Origin: Streptomyces xylophagus
GTDB taxonomy: Bacteria > Actinomycetota > Actinomycetes > Streptomycetales > Streptomycetaceae
DNA length: 64,000 nucleotides
Direction of reading: 5' to 3'
Assembly (NCBI RefSeq): GCF_000716435.1
Contig: NZ_JNWO01000036.1
Coordinates: 1-64,000 of the forward strand
The position numbers and the translations under genes are program-made. The notes under the pieces were generated by a model, which was not told the origin of the DNA, searched no databases, and saw nothing but the letters and a program-made list of their open reading frames with translations. Positions 17,603 through 25,618 of the stretch are shown here, one piece after another; the first letter of the stretch is position 1; each line of letters starts with the position of its first letter.

Positions 17603-18540
17603 TCAGTGCTCCTTCGTCGGCCGTCCGACGGCCCGGAACACGGCCACGGGGTCCAAGTAGTCACGCCAGTGCGCCACTTTGCGGTCCTTGACGGTGATCA
17701 CGGAGACGAAGTGGTTGTCGTAGGCCCGCGCGGTGCGGACAGCCCGTCCGTGCACCGCGTCTTGAGTACGACCACTGACGTCCCGGGGTCCCGGTGGACG
17801 GCCAGTTCGTCCGCGCTGTGCAGGATCATGACGTCGCCGTAGCCGCGGTACAGATCGGCCGCCGCCCCGCGTCCCCGCACCCGGCTCGGGTAGCCGGGCA
17901 CGGAGATCACGTACTCGACGACCACGCCGTCGACGAGACGAGGCCCGCGAGCCCCTCCTGGACGATCCGGAAGAACGGGTCCAGTGCGGTGAGGTCGAGG
18001 GACAGGTCGACGGTTATCGTCACCCCGCCACCGGTGCGGCCCAGGCGTGTGCGGTTGCGCCGGGCGAAGTTGTGGAAGCCGGCTGGCGATCGGCCGGTGA
18101 CCTTCTCGATGTCGTCGTTCGGCGTGGAGCCGTCGCCGGAGCTGACGCTGCCGGTCAGCCGGCGGAGCAGCACCGCGTAGTCGGCAAGGACGAGCCCGGC
18201 CCCGACCGCGCCGCCGATCCACACCTCGGGGTCGATGCCGTGGTGCCGGACGGGCCGGCCGGTCACGGCGGCGATGGTGTCGGCGACCTCGCCGACGGTT
18301 AGCGCCCGCGGTCCGGTGGGCTCGGAGCGCGCACCGGCGTGCGCCTCGGGAGCGAGCAGTGTCTCGACCGCCCCGGCGGCGATGTCGGCCGCGTCGACGA
18401 AGGCTTTCGCGCCGGTGCCGGTCGTCCCAGTCGAGCAGCACGTCGGCGCCGTGGCGCGCGGCGGTGCGGGCGACCGCTCCCTGCTCGGCGGGCTTCAATG
18501 GGAGGCCCACCCCGCGAACGACCCTCACCCGCACGCTCAT
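17603..18540 (-). pseudogene. Decayed NmrA-like oxidoreductase joined to a SnoaL/NTF2-like gene
   Basis: Coding signal continues over about 940 bases but jumps frame at least three times. Read from 18540: a fragment ending VLLDWDD, then a shifted frame with AKAFVDAADIAAGAVETLL and LTVGEVADTIAAVTGRPV (C-terminal half of an NmrA/SDR-type protein, ending TGRSPAGFHNFARRN). That frame runs into VTITVDLSLDLTALDPFFRI. After another shift comes VVVEYVISVPGYPSRVRG, and after a third the tail AYDNHFVSVITVKD to TKEH (SnoaL-like ketosteroid-isomerase fold, stop at 17603-17605). The NAD-binding N-terminus GATGNVG is absent. This is an inactive remnant of an oxidoreductase and a SnoaL gene, apparently fused by loss of the intervening stop. 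Confidence 0.7.
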
Positions 18541-18567
18541 TGCCCCCTCGGGGAGTCCATCTCAGCC

Positions 18568-19524
18568 ATGGCCACCCACCGCCAGCAGCACACCGCCGAC
18601 TGGATCCGGTACTTCGCCGACCGCGGTCACGGGGACGTACGGCCGCTCGCCGCCGGTGTCGAGGGTGCCGTGTACCTCCTCGGCGGCGGGAGGATCGCCA
18701 AGGTGTGGAGCGGGCGGCGGCCGGTCGGGCTGGGGCTCATGCGGCAGGTCTACGACGACATCGCCCGGCACGCGGCATCGTTGCCCTTCGCCACCCCGGA
18801 GATCCTCGCCGTCGAGGAGCACGAGGGCGTTCCGGTCACCTATGAACGGGAGTTGAGCGGTACGCCGTTGCGGGCCGACTCGGCGGTCGTGGCGCCGGGG
18901 CGGGAGCTGCCCGCGCGGGAGACCGACGCCCTGCTGACGGTGCTGCGCGCCCTGGCCGCCGTACCCGGCACCGAGGCCATGCGGCGCCTCGCTGTGCAGG
19001 GCGACGACCGTCCCCTCTGGGAGGGGCACACCCGCTTCCCCGACGCGCTCGCCGCCCTCGTCCTGCGTGCCGTCCGCCGTCACGGGGACCAACTCGCCGC
19101 CCAGGTACCCGACTTCGAGACCATCGTGCGGCGGACGACGGAATCCCTGCGGGCGCTTCCGGACGACGGCCGGGTCAGCGTCGTGCACGGTGATCTCGTA
19201 CCGCCCAACATCCACGTCGACGACACGGGCGCCCCTACGGCCGTACTCGACTTCGGGTTCTTCACCACCGCGGGCGACCCGGCGTTCGAGGCCGCAGTGA
19301 CCGCCGCCGTGTGGGACATGTACGGGCCGTACGCCGAGCGGCACACCGTCACCCTCACGCGCCTGTTCGCCGAGGAGCTCGGCCACTCACCGGACACGCT
19401 CGCCCTCTATCAGCGCGCCTATGCGCTGGCGACGTACGACCTGTTCTCCGCGGACGGCGGTGACGGTCATTTCCGTTGGTGCGCAGGGCTGTTGAGGCGT
19501 GGGGCGGTCACGCCGCCGCGCTGA
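18568..19524 (+). CDS. Aminoglycoside phosphotransferase-family kinase
   Basis: A 318-residue member of the APH/ChoK kinase-like fold. The catalytic segment is VVHGDLVPPNIHVDD (about residue 208) and the metal-binding loop follows as AVLDFGFFTTAGDPAFE. These are the Brenner (HGDxxxxN) and DFG-like motifs. The N-lobe strands AVYLLGGGRIAKVW and TYERELSGTPL are also visible. Members phosphorylate diverse small alcohols or antibiotics; nothing here identifies the substrate. The ATG at 18568 is preceded by GGGGAG at about 12 bases. It diverges from the decayed NmrA/SnoaL locus and overlaps the convergent GtrA gene by 17 bases at the 3' ends. Confidence 0.8.
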   Translation: MATHRQQHTADWIRYFADRGHGDVRPLAAGVEGAVYLLGGGRIAKVWSGRRPVGLGLMRQVYDDIARHAASLPFATPEILAVEEHEGVPVTYERELSGTPLRADSAVVAPGRELPARETDALLTVLRALAAVPGTEAMRRLAVQGDDRPLWEGHTRFPDALAALVLRAVRRHGDQLAAQVPDFETIVRRTTESLRALPDDGRVSVVHGDLVPPNIHVDDTGAPTAVLDFGFFTTAGDPAFEAAVTAAVWDMYGPYAERHTVTLTRLFAEELGHSPDTLALYQRAYALATYDLFSADGGDGHFRWCAGLLRRGAVTPPR

Positions 19525-19978
19525 ACGCGGGCGCTGCCACCGTCGGCCGTACCGCGATCGCGACCGGCGTCGGAGCGCTGCGGTCGGCGAAGACGAACAG
19601 GCGGAGGACCAGGAAGCGGCCGATGCCGGCGAGGCCCGAGGCGCCGAGGTAGACGATCTGCTCGGTCACCATGCCGGGTGAGGGCTGGACGGCGTGGAGG
19701 ACGAGGATCGCGGCGGAGGTCGCCACGTAGGCCGCCGTGGCCGAACCCGCCGACTGCCAGTGCTCGCGCAGGCCGGGGCGGCGGCCGGTGCCGAAGGTGA
19801 ACAGGGCGTGCAGCTCTGTGCAGAGGATCGTCGAGGCGACCGTGATCAGCGCGTTCGCCGCCGCCCAGGGCATCAGTGCGGCGAGCAGCGGTACCGCGAA
19901 GCTGGACAGGACCCCGACACCGCCGCCGCACACCACGAACCTGACGAAGGACGCGAACGGGCCGGGGCCGGGCTTCAT
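19508..19978 (-). CDS. GtrA-family four-TM membrane protein
   Basis: A 156-residue integral membrane protein. The four hydrophobic segments and the FVRFVVCGGGVGVLSSF and LHALFTFGTGRR motifs are those of GtrA proteins, which help move polyprenyl-linked sugars across the membrane. The final segment GIGRFLVLRLFVFAD fits the family's conserved last helix. ATG 19978 follows GGAGGG by seven bases; a longer frame upstream has no ribosome site. It stands alone here, unlike the GtrA domain fused to a glycosyltransferase at 25619. Its 3' end overlaps the convergent kinase gene by 17 bases. Confidence 0.75.
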   Translation of the reverse strand: MKPGPGPFASFVRFVVCGGGVGVLSSFAVPLLAALMPWAAANALITVASTILCTELHALFTFGTGRRPGLREHWQSAGSATAAYVATSAAILVLHAVQPSPGMVTEQIVYLGASGLAGIGRFLVLRLFVFADRSAPTPVAIAVRPTVAAPAFSAAA

Positions 19979-20139
19979 GGGATGTCCCTCCGTACGGCGG
20001 CTGTTGGGCCTGCGCCGATCCTTCGCCGACCCTCTTGACCGGCTGAGGTCAACGATGCCGTCGTACGGTTCCGGGCACGATGAAGCGGCCTCCCGAACCG
20101 GTGGTGGAGTGGGCTCTACCAACGGGGTCGGGTAAACCC

Positions 20140-20175
20140 CCCGGGTGCGCCTCGGATTACCCGGGTGCTCCTCGG
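20140..20175. repeat. Short 20-base-period direct repeat after a MarR gene
   Basis: CCCGGGTGCGCCTCGG (20140-20155) and CCCGGGTGCTCCTCGG (20160-20175) match at 15 of 16 bases. The pair abuts the stop codon of the MarR-like gene at 20177. No function is evident. Confidence 0.55.
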
Positions 20176-20176
20176 G

Positions 20177-20662
20177 TCAGCTGTCTCTGTCCCGCGCCCG
20201 GAGTTCCTCCATGTAGTCGTGCGCCAGCGCCGACGTCCGCGTGAACCAGTCGGCCAGTACGGCGATCTCGGCGGGGGAGTAGTCGGCGAACTGGGCGTTG
20301 AGGCGGTCGTAGTAGGGGCCGTAGAGGGCGAGGACTCTGGTCACCGCGTCCGGTACCGAGGCCACGCGGACGCGGCGGCGGTCGGTGGGGTCGGGGACGC
20401 GGGTGATGAAACCGGCGCGTTCGAGGCGGTTGAGGATGCCGGTCACCGCGCCCGTCGTGACGTGGGCGTGTTCGGCCAGGTCGCCCGCGGTGAGGAGGTT
20501 CTCCCCCGCCTTAAGGACGCAGGCGAAACAGAGGAGATCCGTGACGTTCAGGCCCAGCCGCTCGGCCATTTCCTGCTGGCCGAGCTGGGCGGTGGCGATG
20601 AGGGAGTCCATCGCGTCCAGCGCCTGGGCCGGGGTGGCGGTGGGGCGAGGCTTGGCTTGCAT
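20177..20662 (-). CDS. MarR-family transcriptional regulator
   Basis: A winged-helix MarR regulator of 161 residues. The recognition region is LTAGDLAEHAHVTTGAVTGILNRLERAGFITRVPDPTDRRRVRV (residues about 57-100), including the wing motif DRR. Flanking helices for dimerisation are at both ends (ATPAQALDAMDSLIATAQLGQQ and ALAHDYMEEL). Cysteines in LLCFACVLKAGE might sense redox, but that is speculative. The AT-rich upstream gap holds a 15-base palindrome at 20683-20697 that probably serves as its operator. The divergent neighbour at 20751 is a likely second target. Confidence 0.85.
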   Translation of the reverse strand: MQAKPRPTATPAQALDAMDSLIATAQLGQQEMAERLGLNVTDLLCFACVLKAGENLLTAGDLAEHAHVTTGAVTGILNRLERAGFITRVPDPTDRRRVRVASVPDAVTRVLALYGPYYDRLNAQFADYSPAEIAVLADWFTRTSALAHDYMEELRARDRDS

Positions 20663-20682
20663 TGTTATTGCCTTAGCTAGTG

Positions 20683-20697
20683 AGAGTTTTCTACTCT
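20683..20697. promoter_or_regulatory. MarR-type palindrome
   Basis: AGAGT-TTTCT-ACTCT is a perfect inverted repeat with a five-base centre, in a locally AT-rich stretch (TTAG to CTAA) between the divergent MarR and 20751 genes. Length and position fit autoregulation by the MarR protein. The region is far lower in G+C than anything near it. Confidence 0.6.
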
Positions 20698-20750
20698 AAA
20701 CTTCTTAGGGCGTGAGGTATCTGTCATGGCTTCGAGGAGGCGGCTGGCAT

Positions 20751-21131
20751 ATGAGCGCACACCAGTATGACGAGGGGCATACGGTCGCCGGTTGGACCGG
20801 ATTCGGCATCGCGACCGTCGGGTCGACCGTCGCGGGGGCGGGACTGTGCGTGGTCTCCGCCCCGCTGATCGGTGGCGGGCTGGGGATCGTCGCGGTGAGT
20901 GTTCTGGTCACCTGGGCGCTGCATCTCAACGGGTGGGGCAAGCCGCCCGGGCGGCGGGACCGGGCGCAGTGGGGGATGCGGGTGCGGGATCCGCTGGCGC
21001 GCGCGGGGCATCCCGGGTGTGTCGGGTGCCGGCTGGCCGGGCGGGGGCGGGGACGGGTGGCAGAGGCCGAGGAGTACCCGGTCGTGCCGGTGCCTCGCGA
21101 GTCCGCCCCGGTCGGTGAAACCGCGGGCTGA
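20751..21131 (+). CDS. Small two-TM membrane protein (HGxxPAAW-like)
   Basis: A 126-residue membrane protein. It begins MSAHQYDEGHTVAGWTG, which resembles the HGxxPAAW motif of a small Streptomyces membrane family. Two hydrophobic helices follow (GIATVGSTVAGAGLCVVSAP and GGLGIVAVSVLVTWALHL). The C-terminal half is basic and then acidic, with a CVGC pair that could bind metal or form a disulfide. ATG 20751 is preferred over an in-frame GTG at 20712 because GAGGAGG lies ten bases upstream. The function is unknown. The palindrome upstream suggests control by the MarR protein. Confidence 0.7.
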   Translation: MSAHQYDEGHTVAGWTGFGIATVGSTVAGAGLCVVSAPLIGGGLGIVAVSVLVTWALHLNGWGKPPGRRDRAQWGMRVRDPLARAGHPGCVGCRLAGRGRGRVAEAEEYPVVPVPRESAPVGETAG

Positions 21132-21167
21132 GGCGGTTGTCAGTGCCGCCGTCTAATCTCGTGAGCG

Positions 21168-22067
21168 ATGGCAGAGACATCACGGGCACCACGGACGTGG
21201 AAGTGCTCGGGACTCCGATGGACGGTAGGCGGTCCCGAGCTGAAGTGGGACGGCGGGCACGGGAGCCCGCTGCCCCGGGGGAAACGGGTGGCCTTCGAGG
21301 TCGCGGAAGGGGGCGGGCGGACATGCGTGGGAGCACGGGGGCATACCTGCCCGCTGCGTGCGGCCGTGCCGGAGCGGAGCACGGGCGCGCGGTGCGAGGA
21401 GTGCGCGCGGCTGGACCGGGCGCACTCGGTGGCCGCCGACACGATCGCCGACGACCCACGCCCGTATCACGTATATCTGGCCTGGTTCGGGCCCGGCCTG
21501 CTCAAGGTCGGCATCACCGCCGAAGAGCGCGGCTCCGCACGGCTCCTTGAACAGGGCGCGATCTGCTTCAGCTGGCTGGGCCTCGGCCCGCTGATGGCGG
21601 CCCGCCGCTCGGAGGAACTGCTGCGCGCCGCCCTCCGGGTGCCGGACCGCATTCCCTACGGCGAGAAGCGCGCCGTCCGCTCCGCGCTGCCGGGCTCGGC
21701 GGCGGAGCGGGCCGCCGAGCTCGCGGACCTGCACGCCCGGGCCCTCGCGCTGCGCGAATGGCCGGAGTCGCTCCACCGCGAGCCGTACCGACCCGTGGAC
21801 CACGTCGACGTGTTCGGCCTCGCGGGACTCCCGGCCGCCGTCGGTGAGGTGAGCGGGCTGGTCGCGGGCGGGCTGGTGGGCGGGGAGCTGGTCGCGGCCG
21901 CGGGACCGGATCTCCACCTCGCGACCGCGCGGGGCGTGATCGTGCTCGACACCCGGTTGATGACGGGGTGGGAGTTGATCCCCGCCGGGGGTGACACGGG
22001 TGGATTCACCGTGCCGGTACGGGAGTTCAGGCGGGAGGCGCCGGGGGTGCAGGAGGGGTTGTTCTGA
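21168..22067 (+). CDS. DUF2797 family protein
   Basis: A 299-residue protein matching the DUF2797 pattern. An N-terminal region has two cysteine pairs (CVGARGHTC and ARCEEC, about 50-85) that look like a zinc-binding knuckle. A central strand reads YHVYLAWFGPGLLKVGITAEERG. The string VYLAWFGPGLLKVGIT resembles the first two strands of a GIY-YIG nuclease (Y...KVGIT), with Arg and Glu further on (AARRSEELLRAAL). The last third is a beta-rich domain ending REAPGVQEGLF. The biochemical role is unknown; a nucleic-acid function is inference from the zinc knuckle and GIY-YIG-like core. It is not obviously in an operon, though the next gene starts 59 bases later. Confidence 0.7.
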   Translation: MAETSRAPRTWKCSGLRWTVGGPELKWDGGHGSPLPRGKRVAFEVAEGGGRTCVGARGHTCPLRAAVPERSTGARCEECARLDRAHSVAADTIADDPRPYHVYLAWFGPGLLKVGITAEERGSARLLEQGAICFSWLGLGPLMAARRSEELLRAALRVPDRIPYGEKRAVRSALPGSAAERAAELADLHARALALREWPESLHREPYRPVDHVDVFGLAGLPAAVGEVSGLVAGGLVGGELVAAAGPDLHLATARGVIVLDTRLMTGWELIPAGGDTGGFTVPVREFRREAPGVQEGLF

Positions 22068-22125
22068 CGGCTGTTCCGGGGGCGTGGCCGAAGTTCGACA
22101 GCGAGGGGCAGGAGGTGGTTCCCGT

Positions 22126-23025
22126 ATGAACGAGGAACGGGATGAACACGGTGAGGCGGCGGAAGTACGTCGGTTCTGGCAGCGGCTCGGGCTGCCCGGA
22201 CTTGTCGACGTGCACACCCACTTCATGCCCGAGCGGGTGCTGCGCAAGGTCTGGGGATACTTCGACGCGCTCGGGCCGGCGACCGGCGGAGCCCTCGAGT
22301 GGCCGATCACGTACCGGCAGGAGGAAGAGGAACGGGTCGCGCTGATAAGGGAGTTCGGAGTACGCGCTTTCACCGCGATGCTCTATCCGCACAAGCCCGG
22401 CATGGCCCAGTGGCTCAACGGCTGGGCCGTCGACTTCGCCGCGCGCACGCCCGACTGTCTGCACACCTCGACGCTCTTCCCGGAGCCCGGAGTCGAGGAC
22501 TACGTCCGGGAGGCGCTGGACTCCGGGGCGCGGGTGTTCAAGGCGCATGTGCAGGTCGGCGCGTACGATCCGGCGGACGAACTCCTCGACCCCGCCTGGG
22601 GGTTGCTCGCCGAGGCCGGTACGCCGGTCGTGATCCACTGCGGATCGGGGCCCGCACCCGGCAAGCACACCGGGCCCGAGCCGATCGCGCGCGTGCTGGC
22701 CAGGCACCCCCGGCTGCGGCTGATCGTCGCGCACATGGGGATGACGGAGTACGAGGACTTCCTGGACCTGGCCGAGCGGTACGGGGAGATGCGCCTGGAC
22801 ACGACGATGACGTTCACGGACTTCAGCGAACGCCTCGCGCCCTTCCCGCCACGCGCGCTCCCCCGGCTCGCCGCGCTCGGCGACCGCGTGCTGCTGGGCA
22901 GCGACTTCCCGAACATTCCGTATCCGTACCTTCACCAACTGCACGCCCTGGAGCGGCTGGACCTCGGCGACGACTGGCTACGCGCGGTCTGCCATGACAA
23001 CGGGGCGCGGCTGTTCGCAGGGTGA
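22126..23025 (+). CDS. Amidohydrolase family 2 (ACMSD-type) protein
   Basis: A 299-residue TIM-barrel hydrolase or decarboxylase. Metal-binding motifs in order: VDVHTHFMPERV (residues about 28-40), VIHCGSG (about 172), IVAHMGMTEYED (about 205) and LLGSDFPNIPYPY (about 260). These supply the HxH, His, His and Asp of amidohydrolase-2 enzymes such as ACMSD. ATG 22126 follows GGAGG by ten bases. Substrates in this family are usually aromatic acids or lactones, and none is evident from the neighbours. It is last before the promoter region of the two-component operon. Confidence 0.85.
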   Translation: MNEERDEHGEAAEVRRFWQRLGLPGLVDVHTHFMPERVLRKVWGYFDALGPATGGALEWPITYRQEEEERVALIREFGVRAFTAMLYPHKPGMAQWLNGWAVDFAARTPDCLHTSTLFPEPGVEDYVREALDSGARVFKAHVQVGAYDPADELLDPAWGLLAEAGTPVVIHCGSGPAPGKHTGPEPIARVLARHPRLRLIVAHMGMTEYEDFLDLAERYGEMRLDTTMTFTDFSERLAPFPPRALPRLAALGDRVLLGSDFPNIPYPYLHQLHALERLDLGDDWLRAVCHDNGARLFAG

Positions 23026-23245
23026 GGGGGAGCTGAGAGTACGACCGGTACGGGTGATGCGGGGAGAGTGTGGAGATATGGGGGCGGTTGGGGCGGGCGA
23101 GCGCGGGACCCGCGGGTTCATGACCGTCGGATGAGGGTTGGGCAAGCGGTTCCAAGGTGTTCCCTGAGTGGTCCCTGTGAGTTTCTCAGGAAAATCACAG
23201 ACTCCGGAAAGCGTGTTCTTAGGGGACCCCGACAAGGTGTCCACT

Positions 23246-23986
23246 ATGACCACGACCTCGCCCCAGGGGCGCACCGAACTGCTGAGGCCGGACGGGAGCC
23301 CCGTCCGAGTGCTTGTGGTGGACGACGAGCTGTCGATCACCGAGCTGCTGTCCATGGCCCTCCGATACGAGGGTTGGCAGATCAGAAGCGCGGGTGACGG
23401 AACCGGCGCGATCCAGACCGCGCGCGAGTTCCGGCCCGACGCCGTCGTCCTCGACATGATGCTGCCGGACATGGACGGCCTCACTGTTCTCGGCCGGATG
23501 CGCCGGGAGCTGCCGGACGTTCCGGTGCTGTTCCTGACGGCCAAGGACGCCGTCGAGGACCGTATCGCCGGGCTCACCGCCGGTGGCGACGACTACGTCA
23601 CCAAGCCGTTCAGCCTCGAAGAGGTCGTCGCCCGGCTGCGCGGGCTGATCCGCCGCTCCGGTGCCGCCGACCGTCGCTCGGACTCCGTACTGATCGTCGG
23701 TGACCTCACCCTCGACGAGGACAGCCACGAGGTGTCGCGGGCCGGCGAGGGCATCCACCTCACCGCCACCGAGTTTGAGCTGTTGCGCTTCCTGATGCGT
23801 AATCCCCGGCGTGTACTCAGCAAAGCGCAGATCCTCGACCGTGTGTGGTCGTACGACTTCGGTGGGCAGGCCAATGTGGTCGAGCTCTACATCTCGTACC
23901 TGCGCCGGAAGATCGACGCCGGACGTGAGCCGATGATCCACACCCGGCGCGGTGCCGGTTACCTGATCAAGCCCGCGGCGTCATGA
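23246..23986 (+). CDS. OmpR/PhoB-type response regulator
   Basis: A 246-residue DNA-binding response regulator. The receiver domain has the acidic pair DD (26-27), phosphoacceptor Asp70 in VVLDMMLPDMDG, a Thr in FLTAKD and Lys120 in VTKPF. The winged-helix domain (about 150-240) includes HLTATEFELLRFLMRN and the recognition helix VVELYISYLRRKID. An N-terminal extension of about 20 residues precedes the receiver. The start ATG 23246 lies seven bases after AAGGTG. It overlaps the histidine kinase gene by four bases, and the four-gene operon continues into two glycosyltransferases. It is therefore probably a controller of envelope modification. Confidence 0.9.
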   Translation: MTTTSPQGRTELLRPDGSPVRVLVVDDELSITELLSMALRYEGWQIRSAGDGTGAIQTAREFRPDAVVLDMMLPDMDGLTVLGRMRRELPDVPVLFLTAKDAVEDRIAGLTAGGDDYVTKPFSLEEVVARLRGLIRRSGAADRRSDSVLIVGDLTLDEDSHEVSRAGEGIHLTATEFELLRFLMRNPRRVLSKAQILDRVWSYDFGGQANVVELYISYLRRKIDAGREPMIHTRRGAGYLIKPAAS

Positions 23987-25605
23987 GCGGGCGACGACGG
24001 CCGCGTGCGCAGAAGAAACGAGCGGGTAAGCCGCGCACCCTGCGGACCCGGCTCGTCGTCGCGTCCGTGACGCTGATCGCGGTGGTGTGCGCGGTGATCG
24101 GGACGGTGACGACGTTCGCCCTGCGGTCACATCTGTACGACCAGTTGAACGGCCAACTGAACGAGTCCGCTTCGCGGGCGTCCGGTTCGTTCGGGCCCCC
24201 CGGCGGCCAGCAGCCGAAGGGCGGCCTCGTCGCGCCCGGCGGGCAGAAGGTGCAGCGGCAGCAGACCAAGCTCGACGAATTCGTCACGGGTCCGCAGCCT
24301 CAGGGCACGATCATCGCCAAGGTCGTGAACGGCTCCATCACCGACGCCCGCCGCGGTGTGAAGCAGGCGAGCGACTTGCAGATGACCTCGAAGACGCTCA
24401 CCAAGGCCCAGCTCGCCGCGCTCGGCTCCGTCCCCCAGAACAGCCAGCAGCACACCGTGGAGATCCCAGGCGTGGGCGACTTCCGCGTCGAGTACAAGAG
24501 CGGGGACAGCGGCAGCTACTACGTCGCCGTCCCGACCGCCGAGGTCGACAACACCATCAACACCCTGATCCTCGTCGAACTCAGCGTCACCGCCGCCGGA
24601 TTGGTCGCCGCGGGCATCGCCGGCTTCGTCCTCGTCGGCGTGGCCACCCGCCCCCTGCGCCGGGTCGCCGCCACCGCCACCCGGGTCTCCGAACTCCCCC
24701 TCCACACCGGCGAAGTCACCCTCAACGAACGTGTCCCCGAGTCCGAGACCGACCCGCACACCGAGGTCGGCCAGGTCGGAGCCGCGCTCAACAGGATGCT
24801 GGACCACGTCCATGGCGCCCTGCACGCCAGACAGCAGAGCGAGATGCGCGTACGGCAGTTCGTCGCCGACGCCAGTCATGAGCTGCGGACGCCGCTCGCC
24901 TCCATCCGGGGCTACGCGGAGCTGACCCGTCGCGGACGCGAACAGACCGGCCCCGACACCAAGCACGCCCTCGGCCGGATCGAGTCCGAGGCCGGGCGCA
25001 TGACCCTGCTCGTGGAGGATCTGCTCCTCCTCGCCCGGCTCGACGCGGGCAGACCGCTCCAGTTCGACCAGACCGACCTGATCCCGCTCGTCGTGGACAC
25101 CATCAGCGACTCGCGCGCGGCCGGCATGGGCCACAACTGGCGGCTCGACCTGCCCGACGAACCGGCCCTCGTGTCGGCGGACGCGGCCCGTATCCAGCAG
25201 GTGCTGGTCAATCTGCTCGGCAACGCCCGCAAGCACACACCACCCGGTACGACGATCACCGCACGCGTGCAGCGGCGCGGACCGTGGATGTGCGTGGACG
25301 TCGAGGACAACGGTCAGGGCATCCCGCCGGATCTGCTGCCGCATGTCTTCGAGCGGTTCGCGCGCGGCGACTCGGCGCGTTCCCGCTCCACGGGATCGAC
25401 GGGTCTGGGCCTCGCCATCGTGCAGGCGGTCGCGACCGCACACGGTGGCGCGGTCACCGTGGACAGCGTTCCCGGACGCACGGTGTTCACCGTGCATCTG
25501 CCCGCGCTGGCACCCGCTGTGCCCACGCCCGCTCCCGAAACGAATTGGCAATCGCACTCACAGGCACAGCACAGTGCCACCACATGGGTGCAACAGGGCG
25601 CTTGA
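23983..25605 (+). CDS. Sensor histidine kinase, partner of the upstream regulator
   Basis: A 540-residue membrane sensor kinase. TM1 is at about 25-50 (TLIAVVCAVIGTVTTFAL). An extracytoplasmic region of about 145 residues follows, rich in Gly, Gln and Pro. TM2 is near 190-215 (LVAAGIAGFVLVGVATRP). Then come HAMP, the phosphorylated His in ADASHELRTPLASI (about residue 298), N-box NLLGNARKHTPP, G1 box VDVEDNGQGIPP and G2 box TGLGLAIVQAV. All catalytic residues are intact, in contrast with the pseudokinase at 11274. The ATG overlaps the regulator stop by four bases. The stimulus is unknown; a cell-envelope signal is inferred from the downstream genes. Confidence 0.9.
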   Translation: MSGRRRPRAQKKRAGKPRTLRTRLVVASVTLIAVVCAVIGTVTTFALRSHLYDQLNGQLNESASRASGSFGPPGGQQPKGGLVAPGGQKVQRQQTKLDEFVTGPQPQGTIIAKVVNGSITDARRGVKQASDLQMTSKTLTKAQLAALGSVPQNSQQHTVEIPGVGDFRVEYKSGDSGSYYVAVPTAEVDNTINTLILVELSVTAAGLVAAGIAGFVLVGVATRPLRRVAATATRVSELPLHTGEVTLNERVPESETDPHTEVGQVGAALNRMLDHVHGALHARQQSEMRVRQFVADASHELRTPLASIRGYAELTRRGREQTGPDTKHALGRIESEAGRMTLLVEDLLLLARLDAGRPLQFDQTDLIPLVVDTISDSRAAGMGHNWRLDLPDEPALVSADAARIQQVLVNLLGNARKHTPPGTTITARVQRRGPWMCVDVEDNGQGIPPDLLPHVFERFARGDSARSRSTGSTGLGLAIVQAVATAHGGAVTVDSVPGRTVFTVHLPALAPAVPTPAPETNWQSHSQAQHSATTWVQQGA

Positions 25606-25618
25606 GGAGAGTCGGTGC

